Assembly (NCBI GenBank): GCA_964017145.1
Contig: OZ024843.1
Coordinates: 1,975,001-2,039,000 of the forward strand
DNA length: 64,000 nt
Source: Agrocybe praecox
Lineage: Eukaryota > Basidiomycota > Agaricomycetes > Agaricales > Agrocybaceae
Reading direction: 5' to 3'
Positions within the stretch are counted from its first letter, which is position 1. Each line of letters begins with the position of its first letter. The notes below the pieces were generated by a model. That model saw only the letters and a program-made list of their open reading frames with translations, was not told where the DNA came from and searched no databases. The translations under genes were made by a program, and so were the position numbers. Of the stretch, positions 35,531 through 44,706 are shown piece by piece.

Positions 35531-36223
35531 ATGGCAATGAGGGCAATGAGACCAATAAAAGTGGCGATTATATGGGAAGCGTCAGTTCGCTCATTCATGT
35601 TATAAAATTACGAGTCATAGCGGGAAACCTTGCAATGAACATCGAGCGCCTGCTTCTTTTTTTTCCTTTCTCTAAAGTGGCGGGCGCGTCAAGAGGTCGG
35701 TAGGTCGAATCCATCTGACAATCGAATAAGAGTGAAAGATTAGGACAGGGAGGAGAGGGAAAGATGGGGAGAGGAGGGAAGGGAGGGACTCGCAGGAGAT
35801 GGAGATGGTAAGAACAAAAAATATATGTATCCACGGTAGACCGTCACCTCGCAACACAACCCACAGACGATCTTGGTGGTGTGTCAAGTTGAATAACATG
35901 TGAGGGTCGAGGCAGGCTGTATGCTCATTGCTTAACCCTTCTTCTGCAGATGTGCCTTGAATATAGTTTTTGTAATTGAGAGGCTGGTGGTTTTGTTTGA
36001 TATGTAGCCATTGTACGTATGTATACAGCAGCAGGGAGTAGCTGGTCCTGCAAGAGAGGGAAGCTGGGGCAGATACATACCTTTCTGAAACGCTTGAAGC
36101 AAGTTAGGCTTGATTCGACGCGACGGCCCAGGACTATGGTTGAGTATTATATTTTTTGAATCGTTTCTTACATACCCGGATAAGTACATAGCTCTAAATT
36201 GATCCACCTGAAGTTCATTCCAT
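35531..36223. other. Intergenic spacer in the rearranged region
   Basis: About 700 bp between the LRR fragment and the RIB1-like copy. It contains purine-rich low-complexity sequence (GGGAGGAGAGG-type, about 35740-35790) and no gene I can support. Confidence 0.45.
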
Positions 36224-37180
36224 TCATAAAGGTAACATGTGTCCCATCCTCAACACCTTCGTGCGTAGATATTTATCGAGGTCCTCCCCGTACACCGCTT
36301 TCGCACCAAGTCCTGCAGGGCCATTCGTTTGTTCATGAGAAGACATATTGATCTGTACTTCAGCGTCGGCGCCCTTCTCGCTTTCTGCGTGTCTATGTTG
36401 CCAGCTCAGAGGGATCATAGGCACTCGCTCCGTCACTGCTATCCCTTCCTTTTTCAATGCCGCAACCTTGTCTGGATTGTTTGTCAAAACCCGGACTCCG
36501 CACGATATTGAATTGGGACCTTCGCCGAGACCAAGGTCGCGGAGTATTACAGCAGCAATCTCATACCCTCTCTCATCCGCCTTATGCCCGAGCATCAAGT
36601 TAGCAGTAACTGTGTCATGCCCTATATCTTGTAAATTGTAGGCGCGGATTTTGGAGAGAAGACCAATTCCACGCCCCTCTTGACGGAGATAGATGACAGC
36701 CCCGCGACCAGGTATCGTTTTCTCGTGAGGGCGCGATGAAGTAGGTGGAAGGACTATAGGTTGAGATATTTGTCGAATGGCTTCATCGAGTTGTTCACCG
36801 CAATCACAACGCATGCTTCCGATGGTCTCTCCAGTGAAACATTCCGAATGGATACGGATCAGTGGTTGCGGAATTGACTCGGTGTCTGCGAAATCACCGG
36901 AAGTTAAACTGTAAAGTGACAGATTTGACGCATGCTGTGAGTGAGAAGAGAGTCGGCCGACATAAGCACCCCTAGTTATCCGTTCCATTTCTGTCTCATT
37001 TTCACTCCAGACAGCTTCAAGAGAAGAAGAACGAATTGGCGGTAAGTCGGGGACTTCAGGGGATTCAGTCAGTTGTGCTGGATCGATAACAATGGCGAGA
37101 TGTTCTTTCGAATCACGGTTATTGTGGTATAAATGTAGGAAAGCAGGACCATGAGGAGTGGGTATACGGGTGCGAGCCAT
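36224..37180 (-). CDS. GTP cyclohydrolase II, N-truncated second copy of RIB1
   Basis: GTP cyclohydrolase II opens the GTP ring in the first step of riboflavin synthesis. This copy is highly similar, on the opposite strand, to the RIB1 gene at 62728-64000, starting from codon about 126 of that gene (37339 here). The homologous frame continues upstream of 37180 but lacks an ATG and meets a TAG just before 37339. The first in-frame ATG is at 37180 (MARTRIPTPHGPAF), exactly before the conserved domain. The zinc site (CFTGETIGSMRCDCGEQ), YLRQEGRGIGLLSKIRAYNLQD, GHDTVTANLMLGH and VLTNNPDKVAALKKEGI are intact, and the frame is open to MGHMLPL at 36224. It may be functional or a recent pseudogene. 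The immediate upstream sequence is the 167-bp repeat also found before the ALDH gene. Confidence 0.8.
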   Translation of the reverse strand: MARTRIPTPHGPAFLHLYHNNRDSKEHLAIVIDPAQLTESPEVPDLPPIRSSSLEAVWSENETEMERITRGAYVGRLSSHSQHASNLSLYSLTSGDFADTESIPQPLIRIHSECFTGETIGSMRCDCGEQLDEAIRQISQPIVLPPTSSRPHEKTIPGRGAVIYLRQEGRGIGLLSKIRAYNLQDIGHDTVTANLMLGHKADERGYEIAAVILRDLGLGEGPNSISCGVRVLTNNPDKVAALKKEGIAVTERVPMIPLSWQHRHAESEKGADAEVQINMSSHEQTNGPAGLGAKAVYGEDLDKYLRTKVLRMGHMLPL

Positions 37181-37341
37181 GCATTTAACTTGGACAACTG
37201 GAGACTGATTGACGGGAGACGAGGTGGATTCGGATACATGATGGGATTTGTTGGACCGTGGTTTATTTTCTAACGTTGTGGGGAAAGATGTGAGGGAAGA
37301 CCGACGTTTCTTGGGAGGGAGTAGGAGATTTACGGTCAATC

Positions 37342-37508
37342 GTTTCTATCGGAGTTGTAATCAGTTTGTTATAGCTTGATAGATGTTGAACCAGACAAAC
37401 TCGCGATATCTGTGCCAGTAATGGCTGAGCTTTCCTAGGGTAGCTGGAAAGCATACTGAAGTTGAGTAAAAGAGTGGACGTCGGCTAAGGATAAGGATAA
37501 GTGAGTAC
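37342..37508. repeat. 167-bp direct repeat, copy 2 (upstream of the RIB1-like copy)
   Basis: This is the partner of 34629-34795. It abuts the left-hand breakpoint of the RIB1-like duplication (about 37339) and, on its other side, the TIR element that starts at 37512. The repeat is therefore bounded by two junctions within a few bases. Confidence 0.92.
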
Positions 37509-37511
37509 AGT

Positions 37512-37705
37512 CGACTCCCTCTTAACCGGTAGCCCATAACCCTCATAACCCATAAATGCATAACCCCTTATAACCCATACTGTACTTTTTTCGATCCAGC
37601 AAGTGGGTTCACAGGGAAATCCGACCCATAACCCATACCCCTTTTGAGAAAAAAAACCCCATACTTTCGGCCGTCCACCAACAGGTATGGGTTATGAGGG
37701 AGTCG
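37512..37705. mobile_element. 194-bp MITE-like element with terminal inverted repeats
   Basis: The left end reads CGACTCCCTCTTAACC and the right end, reverse-complemented, CGACTCCCTCATAACC (15 of 16 match). Inside are several CCCATAACCC / TAACCC-type motifs and no coding capacity. No clear target-site duplication is visible. The right end (GGAGTC) also matches the LRR gene sequence at 35359, so the true boundary or insertion site may lie within those bases. It sits between the 167-bp repeat copy 2 and the LRR fragment copy 2. Confidence 0.6.
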
Positions 37706-38190
37706 GAGGCGTCAAGAGGAAGGGGATGGCGGATCCTCAGTTCGGTTATGCTACCGAGAACAAATAAATGTCGTGGCTTGAGCCTGTTTATTCTTTCGTC
37801 CGGGTGAAGGTCCTGCACACTGATATGAAGAGTGTCAAGATTAGGGAATGCCAGGCCAACGCTAGTCCACATTATGGCAGAAGGTGATTCCAGCGAGTCC
37901 ATATCCAGGGAAAGATGTCGCAAGCTCGGTTCTTCCGTACACATATCCAAGAGGTTTCGAAACATTGGCGTAGACCCCTGGACATGAAGTTCTTGCAGGG
38001 CGGGGAAACGTGTGGAGGGAGCTAGACATAACTGACAAGAGACGGTATATTTACGGCCCGTAAGCGTCAATATGGATATAGATCTCCCAATTGCTGAAGG
38101 ACTGTAGGTGTTGCCTCTTTCCCTGGGATTGATAGTTTCTCCACTAATGGGTTAACATGGCCAATGCTATATGTGTTATGCATGTGTAAG
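37706..38190 (-). pseudogene. LRR/F-box-like gene fragment, copy 2 (middle part)
   Basis: Minus-strand reading gives PLVEKLSIPGKEATPTVLQQLGDLYP, then (other frame) FPALQELHVQGSTPMFRNLLDMCTEEPSLRHLSLDMDSLESPSAIMWTSVGLAFPNLDTLHISVQDLH, RHLFVLGSITELRIRHPLPLDASDS. It stops making sense at the TIR element (37705). The shared part with copy 1 covers 37699-37848 versus 35359-35512. The frame change near 38050 and the loss of the C-terminal half mark it as broken. Confidence 0.7.
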
Positions 38191-38584
38191 TTGTTGGAAG
38201 GCCAAAGTCAGCCTCTACGATTCATAAGTCATTAGTACTGAGTTAAACGTGATCAGATAGAATTGTCCGTGACCGCCAGGCTTGAAGGATAAAAGGTATA
38301 AATCAAGTCTGTAAGCCTCCTTTCCATTGTTTTCAGGAATAAATGCGATCTGTAGCATATTGGTAGCGCAAGGTAATTGAAATCCTGGTATGTTAATTTC
38401 GGCCACTGCCGAACTGAAGCTCCATTGACGGCAACACACAAGGGTAAACAACGCGTTGATCACGTGTGTTAGGTGTTGGTGGAATAGAACAGCCACCAAA
38501 CTTTTAATAGTTGGTTTGTAACATCTTACACCTTATCCACCACCATCTCCATCCTCTAGGCTTTTTTTTTTTTGAGCATTGGAG
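38191..38584. other. Upstream region of RCC1, no gene supported
   Basis: 394 bp. A 94-codon open frame on the minus strand (38215-38499) has no recognisable content. A pyrimidine run (CTTTTTTTTTTTT) lies just before the RCC1 start. Confidence 0.4.
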
Positions 38585-40337
38585 ATGCCACCTCGAAGAT
38601 CCTCTAGAGCCCCTTCCACCAAGCCTGCTTCTAAAGCAGTGGCTGACCCAGCAGCTCCCAAGCCAAAGAACAACGTTGCATCGAAGAAGCGCGCCGTTTC
38701 ACCTGAAAGTGAATCCGCTCCTGCGAAGCGAGTTCGTAAATCTGAAAATGTTCCACCTGTGCCCGCTGTAGGTCGCAAGCCTCGCTCAAAATCTGCTGCT
38801 GCCACCACAGAACCTGCCGCCAAAAAGGCCAAAAAATTAACACCTATCCGCGAAACCAAACCTCCTTCGCCACACCAACAACTAAAACCCTACTTCAACC
38901 CACTCCCCACCCCTGCACCCAAGCAAAGGCCTGCTCTACTTCCTTTCTATTGGGGCGCCGGTAACTTCGGTCAGTTCGGAATGGGCCCTGATGTTCTAGA
39001 TGAACAAGAGAAGCCCAGAAAACACACCTGGGTAGTTGAAAAAATGGAAGAGGATGCATTTGGTGAAGATGACGCTGGTATGGAGTCTGTAGTATGCGGC
39101 GGTCTACACACTATATTCATCGACGAAAGGGGGACAGTACGTTGCTATTTTCTTCTAAACCTTTCGTTGTTGACGCACACACATAGATCTGGACTTGCGG
39201 TGTCAATGACGATGCTGCTCTCGGTCGCATCACACAAGACGTCCCAGACCCTAACAATCCTGGCTCTTTTCTCAGCGTGGATGACCTTACCGCTGTTCCT
39301 CATCCTCTGCAAAGCTTAATTGACGAGGGTTTCCGAGCGGTCACAGCTGTTGCGGGTGATAGCATTTGTGCAGCTGTTAGTGATAAGGGCGAACTGCGAG
39401 TTTGGGGCTCTTTCCGTGTATGTTTTTTTCGGTCTCCTGCAAGTGTAGGAATATTTTAATGAATTTTCCTTCACAGGTAAATGAGGGCTCTTTAGGCTTC
39501 TCGAATGGCCTCAAACATCAATTCACCCCAGTGTCAATACTGGAGCTGAGTCATAAACCAGGCGACGCCGAGAAAGTCTCGGCGATCGCAGCTGGCAATA
39601 ATCATATCCTCGTTCTGACAACTCATGGGAATCTGTATTCGTGGGGTGCAGGAGAGCAGGCCCAACTCGGTCGAAAAGTCCTTGAACGCCGCAAGATCCA
39701 TGGCACAGTCCCAGAAAAAGTCACACTCGGTACACGAGCGCGTAAAGCCAGAGTCGTTGGAGCAGGAGCCTTCCACTCTTTTGCCGTTGATGACAAAGAC
39801 GATGTCTGGGGCTGGGGACTAAACAGCATGGGGCAAACCGGAACTGGTTATACGTCTTCCGAAGATTCGGTCGTCCAATTACCGAAAAAGGTCAAGAACC
39901 TAAGCAAGGAAGAATTGAACGGCGACGTTGTCGTTCAAATTGCAGGAGGTACTCACCACACACTTTTCTTAACACAATCTGGAAAAGTGTACAGCTGTGG
40001 TCGTTCAAACCAGGGTCAACTCGGTCTCGCCGAGGATCATCCCGCTTTCAAGGACCAAGTCGACCCGGAATTCATTGCTGAGCCGTCTTTGATCACCTTC
40101 CCAGACTCTGACGACCCGGTCGTGCAAATCTCCTGCGGAGGTCACAATAACTCAGCTGTGACGCGGGGCGGCGCTCTATATTCATGGGGTCAAGGTGTTC
40201 AGAGTGAACTGGGACTCGGAGACACAGAAGAAGCGAAGACACCTCAAGTCGTCGTACGTAAGGAGGGAGGTGCATGGTTTGCAGGTGCTGTCTCCTGTGG
40301 CGGTCAACATACCATTGGCCTTTTCCGCAAAAAGTAA
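38585..40337 (+). CDS. RCC1: Ran guanine-nucleotide exchange factor RCC1 (Prp20/Pim1)
   Basis: A chromatin-bound exchange factor that loads Ran with GTP for nuclear transport and spindle function. The start ATG (38585, MPPRRSSRAPSTKPA) opens a basic Ala/Pro/Lys-rich tail of about 100 residues with NLS-like KKRAV, KRVRK and KKAKK. The beta-propeller follows: FYWGAGNFGQFGMG, MESVVCGGLHTIFIDERG, IWTCGVNDDAALGR, VAGDSICAAVSDKGELRVWGSFR, AAGNNHILVLTTHGNLYSWGAGEQAQLGRK, GAGAFHSFAVDDKDDVWGWGLNSMGQTG, IAGGTHHTLFLTQSGKVYSCGRSNQGQLG, ISCGGHNNSAVTRGGALYSWGQGVQSELGLGDTEE and SCGGQHTIGLFRKK. These are the seven RCC1 blades. Two introns (about 39138-39186 and 39419-39477) are visible. RCC1 repeats occur in other proteins, but the whole-length match and GLGDTEE near the end fit the Ran GEF. 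Confidence 0.95.
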
Positions 40338-40879
40338 AAATTGATTGTGTTCAAGAATAGGACGATGAATCGCGCATGTGTATATTTGGACTTTTTCATC
40401 CCTCTGGCTTTCGCTTTCTTTGCATGGGCATATATAATAGATTTATCACAACCAATTCTCGATTTATGCATTTACATAGCTAATTATTATATCTTCGCAT
40501 ACGCACCCTTTCCCTTCCTATTTCATTCACTTCATTGTTGACTGACGATGTTATCTATCTCCTTGTTTTTCTACCAACACATTTGTTAAACCTGTTGTAT
40601 GTACTGGAATCGTTCAGCCCCTGAAGGTTTTTACTGCAGAGAATAGATTCCCGCTACTCGACACACATCTTATAAAAAAGCGTGCTTGACAATGGTTGCA
40701 AAATGGTCAAGAATACAGGCGACATGTGCCAAAGAAGGCGACCGAAATGAACTTTCAGTGCAGATTCATTTCGCCTTAAACGGTTCCCTTGGACGACCTG
40801 CAGAATATGGAGCATAAAAACTCTGGTATAAATCCACCTAAATTATTCATACATATGTGGTACTGCAGGGTACAAGATA
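40338..40879. other. Convergent intergenic region, no gene seen
   Basis: 542 bp between the convergent 3' ends of RCC1 and the oxygenase gene. It is AT-rich and probably holds both 3' UTRs. Confidence 0.5.
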
Positions 40880-42296
40880 TTACTTGTATGTCACTGCCAA
40901 ACGCCCTACAATGTAGTCGCCAGCGTTGATCGGCGAGTATTTTGGTTCCGGACCACAGTTAGGGAGACAAGTAACTTCTGCAGAGAAGTTGGGATTGCAA
41001 AAGAAAGCGATCGACTGTCGCTTGGGAGTTATGCCTGCATTTTCACTTGCTTTAATTTGTTCGGCTGAAGGTGCAACCACACGATGCAGTGTGGATCGTA
41101 AAACGTCGTTACTCCAGCGTGCTAGAAGATCTCCAACATTTATGACAATTGTACCCGGCTAGATTCTGTAGTAAGAACTTGCTCTCAATTAAGGCTCGAA
41201 GGGCAAATACTGACAATTGGGGTGGCTGGAATAAATTGACCGGTGTGAGGATTTTGGACTTCTAATCCACCAATATCGTCTTGGAATAATAGGGTTAATG
41301 TGCCATAGTCTGCAAATCAATTAGAAAAATATTATATGAAAACAAAGCACCACAGACCACTATGAGCACCAGCACGCGCTTGCCCTTCGTTTTTCAAGAC
41401 TTCTGAGTTGACAGCAGGGTATGACAACAGTCGCAAATTATGGCACTTCTCGTCAATTAGTTTATCAAAGAAGTGCTCTTGGAGGCCCAAACCGAGTGCA
41501 ATAGAACGCATAACATGAACATGGAGTTCGTGGCAAGTCTACAGTTGAATTTGTTATGGACCAATAAATGCGCCGGTTAACGAAAGGATTGGTAATTAAC
41601 TTACTTCATAAAAGTCCAGCATATGTTGCTTGAAACCTGGCGCGACGTGTTCTGTTGGCCATTGGTTCTTCCATTCTGAGCCCCAGTCCCTGCCGATTTC
41701 CATACTCTCCTTGAAGTCCGGGGCCTTTTCTCGGAGTGCAGCAATTTCTTCAGGATTTGCAGACTGTGTTACACGTTCTCTGCCAATCTCAACGTATCCA
41801 CGGTTGGAGCGAGGGTCTTCCCATGCGAGTTTTTGCTGTAGTTGAATTGGCGATCATCAACATTCGTTCAGTTCAGTACATCTCTGAAGCTACCTTGGTT
41901 TCATATGGCAAGGCAAAGAACTCGGCGCTCTAAGAACTCATGTCAAAAGGAAAGCAGAAAGATGCAAAAATGGAATCTGCTTTACCTTGAGAAACGAATT
42001 CTGAACTTCGACTAATAGAAGGTATGAGTTCGGAGTTCAAAGCTCTCGTTTACTTAAATCTATCGAGACTAACCAGAAGTAATTCCATGATTAGAAAGGT
42101 AAATGAATCCGCTTTCCTTGAAAGCAGCAACTATGTCATCCGCAGTCCTTTGTTTCTCGTTTGCCGAGGATGGAGTTCGAAACGTTGAAAAGTCAATTAC
42201 GGGAATACGAAAGGAGGAATTGGCGCGCAAGGTGGTTGAAAAGCATCGTTTGTGAGCGACGGGGCGCACGACGACGCTGAGCCTGAACGACAACAT
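40880..42296 (-). CDS. 2-oxoglutarate/Fe(II)-dependent dioxygenase (isopenicillin N synthase-like), probably mitochondrial
   Basis: Starts MLSFRLSVVVRPVAHKRCFS, Arg-rich without acidic residues, so mitochondrial import is likely; an in-frame ATG at 42377 is further upstream. The N-terminal DIOX_N part is SFRIPVIDFSTF...DIVAAFKESGFIYLSNHGI. Then EDPRSNRGYVEIGRERV and AIALGLGL-like sequence. The Fe/2OG core has HSD of GAHSDYGTLTLLFQDDIGGLEV, the distal His in STLHRVV, and RQSIAFFCNPN as the RxS that binds 2-oxoglutarate. At least five short introns. The substrate cannot be told from sequence; the family includes isopenicillin N synthase-like and gibberellin-oxidase-like enzymes, and I see no secondary-metabolite cluster around it. 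Confidence 0.9.
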
Positions 42297-42653
42297 GGTC
42301 GTACGAGAACAAGAAGCGAAGTAGCGACATTTGAGAGATAAGGATAAACAAAGGGGCTGGATCTGCTCACATAACAAAAATGGACAAGCATCAGTCGGCT
42401 AGCGTGTTTGGCCTGGCTGGCCACGCGTCTGCCTCCCACCAATCTCTATGTACGCCATTTCATTCCATGAAATCCTACATGGAGGCTTACGCGCGACATT
42501 CGGTCTTAAAAAAGGGTATTTGGTCCCATTTTCCAATACATTGCTGATCAACCAGTGTTCTTAGATGGGCCTCTCCCCAAAGCACGTCTCCAGACAACTT
42601 ACTCAGAGGCACATCTTGTTCGCAAATATTACCACCCATAGCAACCTAACTCT
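42297..42653. other. Divergent intergenic region, no gene seen
   Basis: 357 bp between the starts of the oxygenase gene and the membrane repeat protein. It presumably contains both promoters. Confidence 0.4.
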
Positions 42654-43844
42654 ATGTCTGATAGTCCTTTTCCTTCTCACTCTTTTCACGGTTCAAATTC
42701 GAGCAGTTCCAAAGACAATGGGTTCGTCGCCATTGCCTGCTTCAAGGAGGACTCTTCTCATGTTGACGACCGCAGATCCGGTAGTCGTAACTACCATGTT
42801 CCAAATCATGCGACAAGGTTTGTATTTAACCACTGCATGTCTTACCTGTCATTAATGCTCTGAAAGCAGCTACGCAAACGATAAATCAAAGTTGATATCC
42901 GTGAAATTTGAAGAAGACAAGGGCATAACGAAAGCAATGATAGCCGTTGTCTCCATATTTCTCCTTTTTGCTGCAGTGTCGCTGTGCTTGACTGTGCTGC
43001 ACTTTGGGCCAACTGTGGTAAAAAGAAGCTTTGTGACTCCCGATGTCCAAGATCATGCTGTTAGCGCTAGCGCAGCAATCCACACTTCAGGCACAGAGAT
43101 AACCAGGGCACAGCACGAATCTCAGGACCAAGGCGATGAAGCCCCGAATAAGGATGTCATACCTTCAAGTCCTTACTGGGATGAGCCGGTTCCGGACGCA
43201 CGATGCCTTGCCTTTGGAACGAGGGAGTATACGGCACGCCTGTGGGATTTGCCCTTCTTTTCCAGCTGGGTGAAAGCATGCAGAAACACAGAAATATCGA
43301 TACACAATGTCCTGATCCAACATCCTTCTTATTGTGAAAGCAAGGTCAGTATTTTCTTTTCTCGTTTTCATCTGAACTAATTATTTTCAGTGGCCTTTCG
43401 GAGGAGTTGTCGGGCACTGGGTGGTTGATTTCGACGAGCAGGACTGTACAGGCCGTTGGGGAAAGTTTACTGACAAGGTAAATCTTACTGGCCCGAAAAG
43501 ATTGACTTGTTTAATCTTTTTCGTGTCGGAAAGGGTTGTATCAAGGGAAGTTCGACGGCACGCGTGAGTCTTTAACAGCAATGATCAACAAGGAAGTATA
43601 TTTACTTTGTTGGATTACAGCGCTATCAATCTCGACTTTGGGATATCAAATCGCGTCAAGATTGGATGAGAATTTGCACCAGTGCCCCGGCCGTAATTCA
43701 CAGTATCCTAGTCCCGAAGCCGACTTTTTGTGAAGATCGAGTAAGTAAACTTGAAATCACCAGCAGTGACACATACTGATGTTTCTTCAGGGTCTATGGG
43801 GCGTGTATGGAGTCTGGGATTTAGAAGACCAGAATTGTGGATGA
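42654..43844 (+). CDS. Single-pass membrane protein with two internal repeats of a Trp/Cys-rich module
   Basis: Rebuilt from at least six exons. The cytoplasmic N-terminus is MSDSPFPSHSFHGSNSSSSKDN. A membrane span (AMIAVVSIFLLFAAVSLCL) lies near residue 90. The outer part starts PVPDARCLAFGTREYTARLWDLP. Repeat 1: YTARLWDLPFFSSWVKACRNTE...SYCESKWPFGGVVGHWVVDFDEQDC. Repeat 2: YQSRLWDIKSRQDWMRICTSAP...TFCEDRGLWGVYGVWDLEDQNC, ending with stop at 43844. Both share RLWDxxxxxxWxxxC, xxCEx, and GxWxxDxxxxxC. The exon joins at about 43562-43619 and 43740-43791 are chosen because they restore repeat 2. I recall similar uncharacterised proteins in Agaricomycetes; function is unknown. Confidence 0.78.
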
Positions 43845-44706
43845 CGCTTTGAAGAGTGTAAGTTCATTGCAAGCTGGTGCCAACTATATTACATACATTA
43901 CAATAATTTATCTTTGAGGTACAACTAGCTAAGTACCTCGTATAACATCTACAATATATGACTACTAGGTAAAGGCAAGGTAAACTTCAAAGGTCCGCTG
44001 GCTCGCTTCGTCATCCTAGCTGGAGCACATTGTACATCCGATAGGGCCATAGTAGCTTATTACAGAGCTCTGAGGCGATTTTATCAGCAGTTATCTTCTC
44101 ATTGCTGAAGACATTGTACTCCAGGCGGCCAGGGAATCGCTCGTTGCCAGCGGCAAAGTAAAAGGGACCTGGTGCTCCTCACTCCTGCCTAGCTGTACAA
44201 CTTGAGGATTAAGAAAAGTAAGAGAATGGCTTATTACTATAGATATCTCTACATAAGTGTGTATAGTATCTCAGTACCTGTAACAAATCCGCAGTTATGT
44301 GTCGAAGGAGACAAGAAATGGAGAAGTTGCTGCTCTTAGGAAGTGTGGCAAGCCGCGAAGTGGCCCCCCATCTTTTCCCGAGAGTTATGAATACACCCCA
44401 ACGCGGAAAGACGCTTTTTATTTTTGTCAGATATACAAGATATGATGGTTTTTGATAATTCTAAAGGTTTGAAAAAACCTGAACTGCCACAATAATTGAG
44501 GAATTCAATTGAGTTGCCCGTTACGCGATAGTTACATCTATCACTAACCTCAAAATGGTATATCATACAGATATGAAGAAAATTTACGAATTTGGTGAAC
44601 GAAGGCGGCGGAACACAGACATTAGCGTTTTTCCACCATCGGGACCCCATCTAAATCGAAAACGCATTTTCTGAGTCTGGATCGTCAAGGTCCTTTAACA
44701 ATTGAC
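43845..44706. other. Convergent intergenic region, no gene supported
   Basis: 862 bp. A 104-codon open frame on the minus strand (44336-44650) has no conserved content. Nothing else is evident. Confidence 0.5.

Noticed and set aside
37181..37339. Starting the RIB1 copy at 37339
   Set aside because: The codon there is TTG, with an in-frame TAG two codons before it. The first ATG is at 37180.
37512..37705. Interstitial telomere tract
   Set aside because: TAACCC-type words are irregular and confined within inverted-repeat ends, so a small transposon-like element explains them better.
38215..38499. 94-codon - frame upstream of RCC1
   Set aside because: Composition looks random and it occupies the RCC1 promoter region; no conserved motif.
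44336..44650. 104-codon - frame
   Set aside because: No similarity to anything I know, no signal or repeat structure, lies in a convergent spacer.
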